Below, piece after piece: positions 43,709-52,148 of a DNA stretch of 64,000 bases (position 1 is the first letter of the stretch; each line of letters starts with the position of its first letter). The notes beneath the pieces are model-generated. The model saw nothing but the letters and a program-made list of their open reading frames with translations, had not been told where the DNA came from and searched no databases. This stretch comes from Phreatobacter oligotrophus (GTDB taxonomy: Bacteria > Pseudomonadota > Alphaproteobacteria > Rhizobiales > Phreatobacteraceae): positions 682,001 to 746,000 of the forward strand of contig NZ_PZZL01000001.1 in the NCBI RefSeq assembly GCF_003046185.1. Reading direction: 5' to 3'. The translations under genes and the position numbers were made by a program.

Positions 43709-43757
43709 CTGTCAACATATTGAAATCGCGGCGTAACAAGTGTCATTGATGCGTCAC
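43709..43757 (+). promoter_or_regulatory. Two PhoB-box-like sites before phoU
   Basis: The pho box of Rhizobiales is two CTGTCAT units four bases apart. Here CTGTCAA-CATA-TTGAAAT stands at 43709-43726 and GTGTCAT-TGAT-GCGTCAC at 43740-43757; the first units match six of seven, the second units four of seven. The centres are 31 bp apart, three helical turns. They lie 67-116 bp before the phoU start and suggest PhoB control of phoU-phoB. Confidence 0.5.
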
Positions 43758-43824
43758 GGGAGGGGCCTAGAAGAGGCCCGCGGTCGCCGTGGACCGACCC
43801 GGCCGCCAGCTGTTGGAGCCTGCC

Positions 43825-44529
43825 ATGACCGAACACACCGTCAGCGCCTACGAGAATGAGCTCAAGGGCCTGGCCCAGCGCGTCGCGGAGATGGGCGGGC
43901 TCGCCGAGAAGCAGATCGTCGGGTCGATCGATGCGCTCATGCGCAACGACCACGCGCTCGCCCAGCAGGTGCGCGCCGCCGATGGCCAGGTCGATGCGCT
44001 GCAGCGCGAGATCGAGGAGGTCGGCATCCTCATCATCGCCAAGCGCCAGCCCATGGCCATCGACCTGCGCGAGATCGTCGGCGCCCTGCGCATCGCGGCC
44101 GACCTCGAGCGCATCGCCGACCTCGCCAAGAGCAATGCCAAGCGCGTTCTCGCCATGAACGGCACGCAGTCGCTTCCGAAGGTCACCGGCGGCTTCGACG
44201 CCATGGCCCGCCTCGCCATGGAGCGGGTGAAGCAGGTGCTCGACGCCTATGCCCAGCGCGACGTCGCGGCCGCCCTCGAGGTCTGGGGCGCCGACGGCGA
44301 CATCGACGCCCTCTACAATTCCCTGTTCCGCGAGCTGCTCACCTACATGCTCGAGGATCCCCGCAACATCGGTCCCTGCACCCACCTCCTGTTCTGCGCC
44401 AAGAACCTGGAGCGGATCGGCGACCACGCCACCAACATCGCCGAGACCATCCACTACATGGTCAATGGCGTGGCCCTGGTCGACGAGCGCCCGAAGCTCG
44501 ACACGATCAGCATGGTTCCGGTGGCGTGA
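43825..44529 (+). CDS. phoU: Phosphate signalling regulator PhoU
   Basis: A 234-residue all-helical protein with the two three-helix repeats of PhoU; each carries a metal-binding signature (DLREIVGALRIAADLERIADLAK at about 76-98 and a second in CAKNLERIGDHATNIAE). PhoU links the Pst transporter to PhoR and represses the Pho regulon in phosphate plenty. The ATG at 43825 is chosen: GGAG lies seven bases upstream and MTEHTVSAYENEL is the standard beginning; an earlier in-frame start is not supported. phoB follows after 40 bp. Confidence 0.94.
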   Translation: MTEHTVSAYENELKGLAQRVAEMGGLAEKQIVGSIDALMRNDHALAQQVRAADGQVDALQREIEEVGILIIAKRQPMAIDLREIVGALRIAADLERIADLAKSNAKRVLAMNGTQSLPKVTGGFDAMARLAMERVKQVLDAYAQRDVAAALEVWGADGDIDALYNSLFRELLTYMLEDPRNIGPCTHLLFCAKNLERIGDHATNIAETIHYMVNGVALVDERPKLDTISMVPVA

Positions 44530-44569
44530 GCCCCGCACGGGCACGGCCTGCGACGAAACGGAGCGAGCG

Positions 44570-45274
44570 ATGACCGCACGCATCATGGTGGTCGAAGACG
44601 AAGAGCCGATCACCGTCCTCCTGCGCTACAACCTCGAGGCTGAAGGCTATCAGGTCGAGGTGGTCGGGCGCGGCGATGAGGCCGAAGTGCGGTTGCGCGA
44701 GGCGGTGCCGGATCTCGTCCTGCTCGACTGGATGCTGCCGGGCCTCTCGGGCATCGAGCTCTGCCGCCGCATCCGCGTGCGTCCGGAGACGGAGCGCCTG
44801 CCGGTCATCATGCTCACCGCGCGCGGCGAGGAGGGCGAGCGCGTGCGCGGGCTCGCCACCGGCGCCGACGACTATGTGGTGAAGCCCTTCTCGGTTCCCG
44901 AGCTGCTCGCCCGCATCCGCGCCCTGCTGCGCCGGGCCAAGCCCGAGCATCTCTCCAGCGTCCTCAAGTCCGGCGACATCGAGCTCGACCGCGAGACGCG
45001 CCGCGTCCACCGCGCCGGCCGTGAGATCAATCTTGGGCCCACCGAGTTCCGCCTGCTGGAATTCCTCATGCAGTCGCCGGGCCGGGTTTATACCCGCGAG
45101 CAGCTGCTGGACGGCGTCTGGGGCCGCGACGTCTACATCGACGAGCGCACGGTCGACGTCCATATCGGCCGGTTGCGCAAGGCGGTGAAGCGCGGCCGGG
45201 AGGCGGATCCGATCCGCACCGTGCGCGGCTCGGGCTATTCCTTCAACGAGCGCTTCGCCGGCGGCGCCGCCTGA
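44570..45274 (+). CDS. phoB: Phosphate response regulator PhoB
   Basis: A 234-residue OmpR/PhoB-type regulator. The receiver domain (1-120) has the acidic pair Glu9-Asp10, phospho-acceptor Asp53 in LLDWMLPG, and the conserved Thr and Lys (LTAR, VVKPF). The winged-helix DNA-binding domain (about 130-230) contains the recognition region YIDERTVDVHIGRLRKAVK. The true start is the ATG at 44570 (MTARIMVVED); a longer frame runs over phoU and is rejected. It ends six bases before the convergent Uup gene. Confidence 0.95.
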   Translation: MTARIMVVEDEEPITVLLRYNLEAEGYQVEVVGRGDEAEVRLREAVPDLVLLDWMLPGLSGIELCRRIRVRPETERLPVIMLTARGEEGERVRGLATGADDYVVKPFSVPELLARIRALLRRAKPEHLSSVLKSGDIELDRETRRVHRAGREINLGPTEFRLLEFLMQSPGRVYTREQLLDGVWGRDVYIDERTVDVHIGRLRKAVKRGREADPIRTVRGSGYSFNERFAGGAA

Positions 45275-45279
45275 GGCGG

Positions 45280-47094
45280 TCAGGCCTCGAGGCTCTCCTT
45301 GAGGATCTCCAGCTCCAGCCAGCGGTCCTCGGCCGCCGACAAGTCGCCCTGCGCCTTGGTCATTGCGGCGCTCGCCTTGTCGAAGGCGGCGCGGTCGCGG
45401 GCATAGAGGCCGGGATCGGCGAGGATCGCCTGCAGCTTGGTGATGTCGCGCTGCAGCGCCTCCATCCGGGCGGGCAGGGTGTCGAGGTCGTGCTTGTCCT
45501 TGAAGGACAGCTTCCGGCGCTGCTGGTCCGCCGGCTTCTCGGTGCGTGGCGCGGGAGCGGCGGCGCTCTCGGCCTTCGGCTTCTCCACCGTGCGGGCCGA
45601 GACGCCCGCCCCGCGCTGCATCACCATGTCCGAATAGCCGCCGGCATATTCGATCCAGCGTCCCGCGCCTTCGCTCACCAGCACCGAGGTGCAGACGCGG
45701 TCGAGGAAGTCGCGGTCATGGGAGACGAGGATCACCGTGCCGGGGAAATCCGTCAGCATCTCCTGCAGGAGATCGAGGGTCTCGAGGTCGAGGTCGTTGG
45801 TCGGCTCGTCGAGGACCAGCAGGTTCGCCGGGCTTGCCAGCGCCCGCGCCAGCATCAGCCGGCCGCGCTCGCCGCCGGACAGGACACCCAGCGGCGTGCC
45901 CTTCTGTTCGGGAGCGAAGAGGAAGTCCTTCATGTAGCCGACGACGTGGCGGTTCTCGCCATTGATCGTCACGTAGTCGCCGCGCCCGCGCGTCAGCGCC
46001 TCGGCGAGCGGCATGGCCGGGTCGAGTTCGTCGCGCTTCTGGTCGAGATTGGCCATGGCGAGGTTGGTGCCGAGCTCGATCGACCCTGAATCGGGGGGCA
46101 GCACACCGGTCAGCATCTTGACCAGCGTGGTCTTGCCCGCGCCATTCGCCCCGACAATGCCGAGCCGGTCGCCCCGCAGGATGCGGATGGTGAGGTTGTC
46201 GACAATCGCGCCGTCGCCGAAATGCTTGGAGATGCCGCGCGCCTCGACGACGCGCTTGCCCGACAGGTCGGCATCGCTCACCGAAATCGACACGGTGCCG
46301 ACGGCCTTGCGGTGTTCGCGGAAATCCTTGCGCAGGGTGTGCAGGTTGGCGAGGCGGCGGACATTGCGCTTGCGCCGCGCCGAGACGCCATAGCGCAGCC
46401 AGTGCTCCTCGCGGGCGATCTGCCGGTCGAGCTTGTGCTGCTCCTTCTCCTCCTGCTCCAGCACCTCGTCGCGCCAGGCCTCGAAATGGGCAAAGCCCTT
46501 CTCGAGCCGCCGCGTGACGCCGCGGTCGAGCCAGACGGTGGTGCGCGACAGGTTTTCCAGGAACCGCCGGTCATGGCTGATCATGACGATGGCCGAGGGC
46601 AGGCGCTTCAGCGTCTTTTCCAGCCATTCGATGGCCGGCAGGTCGAGGTGGTTGGTCGGCTCGTCGAGGATGAGCACGTCCGGCTCCGGCGCGATGGCAT
46701 GGGCGAGCGCCGCGCGCTTCGCCTCGCCCCCGGAAAGCGAGGCGGTGCCTTCCTCGCCGGTCAGCCCCAGTTCCTCCAGCAGCATCCGGGCGCGATATGG
46801 GTCATCGCCCGGCCCGAGGCCGCTCTCCACGTAGGCGAGGGTGGTCGGATATGCCGAGAGGTCCGGCTCCTGAAGGAGGTAACGGATCGTCGCCGTCGGC
46901 TGGGCGAAGCGGCTGCCGGAATCAGCCTCCACCAGGCCCGCGGCGATCTTCAGCAGCGTCGACTTGCCCGAACCGTTGCGGCCGACCAGCGCCAGCCGGT
47001 CGCCGGCCTCCACCGACAGCGCGGCGGCGGTGAGCAAGGGCGTGCCACCGAAGGTGAGGGCGATGTCCTGGAGCTGAAGAAGGGGAGGAGCCAT
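45280..47094 (-). CDS. uup: ABC-F ATPase, Uup type
   Basis: A 604-residue soluble protein with two ABC ATPase domains: first Walker A GRNGSGKST with signature LSGGEAKR, second Walker A GANGAGKTT with signature LSGGERGR, each with Walker B and DEPTNHLD or DEPTNDLD. The linker between the domains is the ABC-F P-site tRNA-interaction motif, and the C-terminal coiled coil (about 520-600) marks the Uup branch, which acts on ribosomes and in DNA transactions such as precise excision. The ATG at 47094 is the family start; an upstream in-frame ATG would add 12 unconserved residues. Confidence 0.9.
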   Translation of the reverse strand: MAPPLLQLQDIALTFGGTPLLTAAALSVEAGDRLALVGRNGSGKSTLLKIAAGLVEADSGSRFAQPTATIRYLLQEPDLSAYPTTLAYVESGLGPGDDPYRARMLLEELGLTGEEGTASLSGGEAKRAALAHAIAPEPDVLILDEPTNHLDLPAIEWLEKTLKRLPSAIVMISHDRRFLENLSRTTVWLDRGVTRRLEKGFAHFEAWRDEVLEQEEKEQHKLDRQIAREEHWLRYGVSARRKRNVRRLANLHTLRKDFREHRKAVGTVSISVSDADLSGKRVVEARGISKHFGDGAIVDNLTIRILRGDRLGIVGANGAGKTTLVKMLTGVLPPDSGSIELGTNLAMANLDQKRDELDPAMPLAEALTRGRGDYVTINGENRHVVGYMKDFLFAPEQKGTPLGVLSGGERGRLMLARALASPANLLVLDEPTNDLDLETLDLLQEMLTDFPGTVILVSHDRDFLDRVCTSVLVSEGAGRWIEYAGGYSDMVMQRGAGVSARTVEKPKAESAAAPAPRTEKPADQQRRKLSFKDKHDLDTLPARMEALQRDITKLQAILADPGLYARDRAAFDKASAAMTKAQGDLSAAEDRWLELEILKESLEA

Positions 47095-47165
47095 GGCCCG
47101 CCGTCTAGCATCCCCGCGCCGCTCGTGCACCCTGTCGCCACAGCGATTCTGACCGTGGTGCCGCC

Positions 47166-47759
47166 ATGCGCATGCTCGTCGTCTATTGCCATCCCTGTCC
47201 CGAGAGCTTCACCGCCGCGGTGCGCGACCGCGCGCTTGCGGCGCTTGCCGCCGCGGGCCACGAAACCCGGCTCATCGACCTCCACGGCGAGGGTTTCAAC
47301 CCCGTCATGGATGCGCAGGAGCGGCGGGACTATCACACGCAAGGGCTCAACGAGGCCCCCGTCGCCGCCCATCTCGACGCCCTGCGGTGGGCCGAGGGCC
47401 TGCTCTTCGTCTATCCGACCTGGTGGTATGGCCTCCCCGCCATGCTCAAGGGCTGGCTCGACCGCGTCTGGGTGCCGCATGCCACCTTCACCATGCCCTC
47501 GGGGGGCAAGCCCATCGGCCGCGTGCTGACGCAGATCCGCTTCATCGGCGCGGTCTCGACGCTGGGCTCGCCCTGGTGGTGGTGGCGGCTCGTCATGGCC
47601 GAGCCCGGCCGCCGGACGCTGCTGCGGGGGCTGCGCCCGCTCGTCAATCCGCGCTGCCGGACCCTTTGGCTGGCGCTGCACCAGATGGACACGGCGGGAG
47701 ATGCCGAGCGACGGGCCTTCCTCGACAAGGTCGAGGCCAGGCTGAAGGCGCTGCGCTAG
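47166..47759 (+). CDS. NAD(P)H:quinone-reductase-like flavodoxin-fold protein, copy 2
   Basis: A 197-residue relative of the protein at 21270-21854: VVYCHPCPESFTAAVRD matches the flavin phosphate loop and YPTWWYGLPAMLKGWLDRVW the second flavin motif. It likely reduces quinones or similar acceptors with NAD(P)H, or may serve as an ancillary subunit as in KefF. The region around residue 130 (STLGSPWWWWRLVMAE), with four Trp in a row, differs from copy 1 and is probably part of the substrate pocket. It is convergent with prs. Confidence 0.84.
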   Translation: MRMLVVYCHPCPESFTAAVRDRALAALAAAGHETRLIDLHGEGFNPVMDAQERRDYHTQGLNEAPVAAHLDALRWAEGLLFVYPTWWYGLPAMLKGWLDRVWVPHATFTMPSGGKPIGRVLTQIRFIGAVSTLGSPWWWWRLVMAEPGRRTLLRGLRPLVNPRCRTLWLALHQMDTAGDAERRAFLDKVEARLKALR

Positions 47760-47763
47760 AGCC

Positions 47764-48714
47764 TCAGTCGAAGAGGCTCGACACGCTCTCCTCGCTCGCC
47801 GTGCGGGCGATGGCCTCGCCGATGAGCGTGGCGACCGAGAGGGTGCGGATGTTGCGGGCGACGCGCACGGCCTCGGTCGGCTGGATGGAATCGGTGATCA
47901 CCAGCTCCTTCAGCTTGGAGGCGGTGATGCGGGCGACCGCGCCGCCGGACAGCACGCCGTGGGTGATGTAGGCCGAGACGTCCTTGGCGCCGCGAGCGAG
48001 CAGCGCCTCGGCGGCATTCACCAGCGTGCCGCCGGAATCGACGATGTCGTCGACGAGGATGCAGCTCTTGCCCTCGACATCGCCGATGACATTCATGACC
48101 TCGCTCTCGCCCGGGCGCTCGCGCCGCTTGTCGACGATGGCGAGAAGGGCGTCGATGCGCTTGGCGAGCGCGCGGGCGCGCACCACGCCGCCGACGTCAG
48201 GCGAGACGACCATGACGTCCTCGATGCTGCGGCTCTCCTTGATGTCCTTGGCGAGCAGGGGCGCGGCGAAGAGGTTGTCGGTCGGGATGTCGAAGAAGCC
48301 CTGGATCTGCCCGGCATGGAGGTCGAGCGTCATGACGCGGTCGGCGCCGGCCTGGGTGATGAGGTTCGCCACCAGCTTGGCCGAGATCGGCGTGCGGGAG
48401 CCCGACCGGCGGTCCTGGCGGGCATAGCCGAAATAGGGGATCACCGCGGTGATGCGCTTGGCCGAGGACCGGCGCAGCGCGTCGCAGATGATCAGCAGCT
48501 CCATCAGGTGGTCGTTCGTCGGGAAGGACGTGGACTGGACGATGTAGACGTCCTCGCCGCGCACGTTCTCCTGGATCTCGACGAAGATCTCCATGTCGGC
48601 GAAACGCCGCACGGAGGCCTTGGTGAGCGACGTGTTCAGATAGGCACCGATCGCTTCTGCAAGCGGCCGGTTTGAGTTGCCGGAAACGATCTTGATCCCG
48701 GATTTTCGCGACAT
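47764..48714 (-). CDS. prs: Ribose-phosphate pyrophosphokinase
   Basis: A 316-residue enzyme making PRPP from ribose-5-phosphate and ATP, feeding purine, pyrimidine, histidine, tryptophan and NAD synthesis. The flexible ATP-binding loop ([12 protein letters not shown]), the divalent-metal motif [13 protein letters not shown] and the PRPP-binding loop [13 protein letters not shown] are all conserved, and the length is that of class I enzymes. The ATG at 48714 gives the usual [15 protein letters not shown] start. It is encoded alone on the minus strand. Confidence 0.97.
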   Translation of the reverse strand: MSRKSGIKIVSGNSNRPLAEAIGAYLNTSLTKASVRRFADMEIFVEIQENVRGEDVYIVQSTSFPTNDHLMELLIICDALRRSSAKRITAVIPYFGYARQDRRSGSRTPISAKLVANLITQAGADRVMTLDLHAGQIQGFFDIPTDNLFAAPLLAKDIKESRSIEDVMVVSPDVGGVVRARALAKRIDALLAIVDKRRERPGESEVMNVIGDVEGKSCILVDDIVDSGGTLVNAAEALLARGAKDVSAYITHGVLSGGAVARITASKLKELVITDSIQPTEAVRVARNIRTLSVATLIGEAIARTASEESVSSLFD

Positions 48715-48868
48715 TGGAACGTTTCTCGCGGCGGCGACGGTGGCGCCCTCTTAGCAACCTGTCCCCCCTGCCACAATGCCGCAGCGCGGCAAGCAACAGC
48801 GCAATCAACAGGGTGTGACGGGAGAGTGACGATTCCGCGGGGCTCTGCGTGCCGCCTGGCGATACGCT

Positions 48869-49636
48869 TCAGCCCTGAAGGGCGATTCCCGCGATGTGGC
48901 GGCCGTAATCCGCCTCGTGACGATGCGTCGTGCGCCGGTAGGAGTAGAAGCGCTGTTCGTCCGGATAGGTGTCGAGGCCGAGATCATCGACGGCCGCGAC
49001 ACCGGCCGCCGTCAGGCGATGGGCGATAAAGCCCGGCAGGTCGAACTGCGCATGGCCGGGCTTGCCTGGCGCGAAGAAGCGGCCATAGGCCTCGTCGGCA
49101 CTGCGGAACTGGTCGACGAAGGCCTGGCTCACCTCATAGCTCGGCTGGCGGATGAGCGGGCCGATGGCGGTGCGGATGCGGCTGCGATCGGCGCCGAGCT
49201 TCTCCATGGCGACGATGGTTGCCTCCAGGATGCCACCGATGGCGCCCTTCCAGCCCGCATGGGCGGCGCCGACGACGCCCGCCTCGGCATCGGCGAAGAG
49301 CACCGGGCCGCAATCGGCCGAGGCGACCCCGCAGGCAATGCCCGGAACTTTCGTCACCACGGCATCGGCCTTCGGCCGCTCGCCGCCGTCATGCGGCCGC
49401 TCCGCGACGACCACGAGGTCCGAATGGATCTGGTAGCAGGAGATCAGCGCATCCGGGCCGACGCCGAGCGTCTCCGCCATCCGCCGCCGGTTCTCGCGGA
49501 CGCGGTCGGGATGGTCGGCCGAGCCGAGCCCGGCATTCAGCGAGGCATAGAGCCCCTCCGACACGCCGCCTTCGCGGGTGAAGAAGGCATGGCGGATGCC
49601 GGGCAGGGCGGAGAGGGTGCCAGAGGTCACGTACAT
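48869..49636 (-). CDS. pgeF: Peptidoglycan editing factor PgeF (YfiH/laccase-domain)
   Basis: A 255-residue member of the PgeF/YfiH family, formerly called multicopper polyphenol oxidase, known in E. coli to hydrolyse wrongly incorporated L-Ser from UDP-MurNAc dipeptides. The zinc-site residues lie in ISCYQIHSD, ASADCGPVLF and GAAHAGWKGAIGG. The ATG at 49636 (MYVTSGTLSALPGIRHAFF) fits the usual short lead before the first conserved block; an in-frame TTG at 49672 overlapping the upstream stop is possible. It is the third gene of the lgt-methyltransferase-pgeF operon. Confidence 0.9.
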   Translation of the reverse strand: MYVTSGTLSALPGIRHAFFTREGGVSEGLYASLNAGLGSADHPDRVRENRRRMAETLGVGPDALISCYQIHSDLVVVAERPHDGGERPKADAVVTKVPGIACGVASADCGPVLFADAEAGVVGAAHAGWKGAIGGILEATIVAMEKLGADRSRIRTAIGPLIRQPSYEVSQAFVDQFRSADEAYGRFFAPGKPGHAQFDLPGFIAHRLTAAGVAAVDDLGLDTYPDEQRFYSYRRTTHRHEADYGRHIAGIALQG

Positions 49637-49668
49637 GGGGGAAGCGAAAGCTGCTTCGCCCCGGACTG

Positions 49669-50745
49669 TCAATCGACGAGCGGCAGCCGCGCCAGCAGGG
49701 CCGCGTCGCTCGCAATAGCGATCGCCTTGAACAGCGCGCCCATGCCGGTGGGAGCCGGGTCGATGAGGCGCTCGACCCCGGCGCGCAGGGTCTCGAAGGC
49801 CTCGGGCCGCGCGCTGGCGAGCCGCTCCGCCCGCGCCGCCAGCCCCAGCCCGAAGAGCAGGTCGCGCTGGGGGACGACGGGTCCTGCCGCCAACCCGGCT
49901 TTGCGCGCCGCGGTGGCGAAGGCGGCGAAATCCACATGGGCGGTGAGGTCGGCCTCGCCCGGCTCGGCGAGTGGATCGACGGGACGATGCGCCTTCACCG
50001 CCTGCAGGGTCTCGCCGCCGCGGCTTGTCGCATGGCCATAGTCGATGAAGAGGGCGGCAAGTGGCGCACCGCGGGCCGCGAGGGCCGCCGCGAGCGAGGC
50101 GAAGGCCGGGCAGATCTCCACCAGCGTGCCCGGCGAGGCCGTGCGCAGGGCCTCCGGGACAAGGCCGGGCGGCGCCGGGTCGCGCGACAGGCCGAAGGCG
50201 AGGGCGCCATCGCGCATGCCGACCAGCCGCTCGCGCCAGCCCTCGTCAACGCGCACGAACTGCCGGATCGGCAGGGCGTCGAGGAATTCATTGGCGATGA
50301 GGATGGTCGGCCCCTGTGGAACCGTATCAAGGCCGCGATGCCAGCTGGCCGGCAGACCAGCGAGCGTCGCCTGCTGGCGGGCGATGAGCACCGGCGAGGT
50401 CTCGACGAGATGAACATCCAGGGCCGCGGCGAAGGCCGGCAGGGCCTTCGCCATGCGCAGGAGGTCCGCCATCAGCGTGCCGCGTCCGGGCCCGATCTCG
50501 ACCAGCCTGACCGTCTCCGGCCGCCCCATGACCTCCCAGGCCGAAGCCGCCCAGACCCCCATCAGCTCGCCGAAGACCTGGCTGATCTCTGGCGCGGTGA
50601 TGAAGTCCCCGGCCGTGCCGAAGGGGTCGCGCGTCATGTAGTAGCCGTGGCGCGGGTGGCCGAGCGCCAGCGCCATGTAGCGATCGACGGGAATCGGGCC
50701 CTCGCTGGCGATCAGCGCGGCAAGATCCTCGGCGAGCGCCGTCAT
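49669..50745 (-). CDS. MidA/NDUFAF7-like SAM-dependent methyltransferase
   Basis: A 358-residue class I methyltransferase of the MidA/NDUFAF7 family, whose mitochondrial member dimethylates an arginine of a complex I subunit. The SAM-binding motif VRLVEIGPGRGTLMADLLR (about 83-101), the nearby GDFITAPEISQVFGEL and ANEFLDALP blocks, and FIDYGH are typical. Its ATG at 50745 overlaps the lgt stop (ATGA), so it is coupled to lgt; the very long frame reaching to 51342 overlaps lgt in another frame and is rejected. It probably assists complex I assembly; that role in bacteria is inferred. Confidence 0.9.
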   Translation of the reverse strand: MTALAEDLAALIASEGPIPVDRYMALALGHPRHGYYMTRDPFGTAGDFITAPEISQVFGELMGVWAASAWEVMGRPETVRLVEIGPGRGTLMADLLRMAKALPAFAAALDVHLVETSPVLIARQQATLAGLPASWHRGLDTVPQGPTILIANEFLDALPIRQFVRVDEGWRERLVGMRDGALAFGLSRDPAPPGLVPEALRTASPGTLVEICPAFASLAAALAARGAPLAALFIDYGHATSRGGETLQAVKAHRPVDPLAEPGEADLTAHVDFAAFATAARKAGLAAGPVVPQRDLLFGLGLAARAERLASARPEAFETLRAGVERLIDPAPTGMGALFKAIAIASDAALLARLPLVD

Positions 50746-51557
50746 GGGGCGGCGCGGCGCGACCGCAGCACCAGCCACAGGCCCACGGCGATCAGCGGCA
50801 CCGACAGCAGCTGGCCCATGGTCGCCCCGGCGAAGAGGAAGCCGAGCTGCGGGTCGGGCTGGCGGAAGAGTTCGCCGAAGGATCGGGCAAGGCCATAGCC
50901 GATGCCGAAGCAGCCGGCGAGGAAGCCCGGGCGCTTCAATCCGCCGGAGCGGGCGATGATGAGCAGGACGACGAAGAGCAGGAGGCCTTCCGTTCCCGCC
51001 TGGTAGAGCTGGCTCGGATGGCGCGGATCGGGCCCGGCGCCGGGGAAGATGATGCCCCAGGGCACATCGGTGACGCGGCCCCACAGCTCCGGCTTGATGA
51101 AGTTGGCGAGCCGCCCGAGCGCGATGCCGATCGGCGCGACGATGGCCGCGAGGTCGATCAACGGCAGGACGGGCAGGGAATTGCGGCGGGCGAAGATGAA
51201 CAGGCCGACCACCGCGCCGACGATGCCGCCATGGAAGGCCATGCCGCCTTCCCAGACCGCGATGATCGCTGCCGGATGGGCGATGTAATAGTCGAGATTG
51301 TAGATGAGCACGAAGGCGAGGCGGCCGCCGAGAATGCCGCACAGCGCCGCCCAGACGATGGCGTCATCGATGGCCGCCGGCGGCATCGGCGCCTTGCCCC
51401 CGGCCCAGAGCCGGTCGGTGGCGAGCAGGCGCTTCGCCAGCCACCAGCCGAAGAGGAAGCCGGCGATATAGGCGAGCGCATACCAGCGGATGGCGAGCGG
51501 GCCGATCTCGATCAGCACCGGGTCGATCACGGGGAAGGGCAGGGCGAGCAGCGGCAT
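50742..51557 (-). CDS. lgt: Prolipoprotein diacylglyceryl transferase
   Basis: A 271-residue inner-membrane enzyme that transfers diacylglycerol from phosphatidylglycerol to the lipobox cysteine, the first step of lipoprotein maturation. About seven membrane segments are predicted; IRWYALAYIAGF, AFHGGIVGAVVGLF (catalytic His), RLANFIKPELWGR (conserved Arg/Asn loop) and RHPSQLYQAGTEG are family blocks. The ATG at 51557 (MPLLALPFPVIDPVLIEIGP) begins as in other alphaproteobacteria; an upstream extension is not conserved. It leads the minus-strand operon with the methyltransferase and pgeF. Confidence 0.96.
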   Translation of the reverse strand: MPLLALPFPVIDPVLIEIGPLAIRWYALAYIAGFLFGWWLAKRLLATDRLWAGGKAPMPPAAIDDAIVWAALCGILGGRLAFVLIYNLDYYIAHPAAIIAVWEGGMAFHGGIVGAVVGLFIFARRNSLPVLPLIDLAAIVAPIGIALGRLANFIKPELWGRVTDVPWGIIFPGAGPDPRHPSQLYQAGTEGLLLFVVLLIIARSGGLKRPGFLAGCFGIGYGLARSFGELFRQPDPQLGFLFAGATMGQLLSVPLIAVGLWLVLRSRRAAP

Positions 51558-51686
51558 GGCGGTGCTGTGCCCGCGGGCCGTGACGCGGTCAAGACCGGCG
51601 CGATGACGCCGCGAGCCCTTGCAACGGCGCGGCGGGGTCCCCATACCCTCTCACAGACCCATCACGACGCCGAGGAGGCGCGTTCC

Positions 51687-51941
51687 ATGACCCAGACCAC
51701 CGACCGCATCGCCGACGAGTTCGCCAAGTTCATGACCGACGCCGCCGGTTTCGCCCAGGGCATGAAGCGCGAGGCCGACACCTTCGTGAAGACCCAGGCC
51801 GAGCGCCTGCTGCGCGACATGGACCTGCCGAGCCGCGAGGAGTTCGAGGCGGTGCGCGAGATGGCGGTGAAGGCGCGCGAGGAGAACGAGGCGCTGAAGG
51901 CCCGGATCGAGGCGCTGGAGGCCCGGCTCTCGGCGGGGTGA
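51687..51941 (+). CDS. ubiK: Ubiquinone biosynthesis accessory factor UbiK (BMFP)
   Basis: An 84-residue small protein of the BMFP/YqiC/UbiK family, which supports aerobic ubiquinone synthesis and binds membranes. An amphipathic N-terminal half (IADEFAKFMTDAAGFAQGMKRE) is followed by the signature LRDMDLPSREEFEAVREMA and a C-terminal coiled coil (about 55-82) that trimerises. The ATG at 51687 follows GAGGAGG; the longer reading frame from 51018 runs antisense through lgt and is not real. It is divergent from lgt. Confidence 0.9.
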   Translation: MTQTTDRIADEFAKFMTDAAGFAQGMKREADTFVKTQAERLLRDMDLPSREEFEAVREMAVKAREENEALKARIEALEARLSAG

Positions 51942-51996
51942 GTTTTCCGGCGGGCTAGACTGCCGGGCCGCCAGCCGGTCCTCGCACTGTCCTGGT

Positions 51997-52089
51997 CGTC
52001 ATGGCCGGGCTTGTCCCGGCGATCCACGACTTGAACACGTGGCTTCACCAAAGAATTCGTGGATGCCCGGCACAAGGCCGGGCATGACG
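51997..52089. repeat. Large imperfect palindrome (REP-like interspersed element)
   Basis: Two 33-base arms, 51997-52029 and 52057-52089, are inverted copies with 28 of 33 positions pairing around a 27-base loop. The arm begins CGTCATGGCCGGGCTTGT and ends GATCCACGA, a sequence style that recurs between genes in many Bradyrhizobium-like and related genomes. It lies between ubiK and the convergent lsrB gene. Only one copy was noticed in this window. Confidence 0.75.
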
Positions 52090-52148
52090 GTGGGAGGTTC
52101 CAGTGCTCAGTCCGGGGTACTGGCCCCCGAATGGTGCCTGCGACCGCC

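Noticed and set aside
43691-43824. Remnants of pst genes between phoR and phoU
   Set aside because: The 134-bp gap is too short and shows no coding likeness; only pho-box-like repeats are seen.
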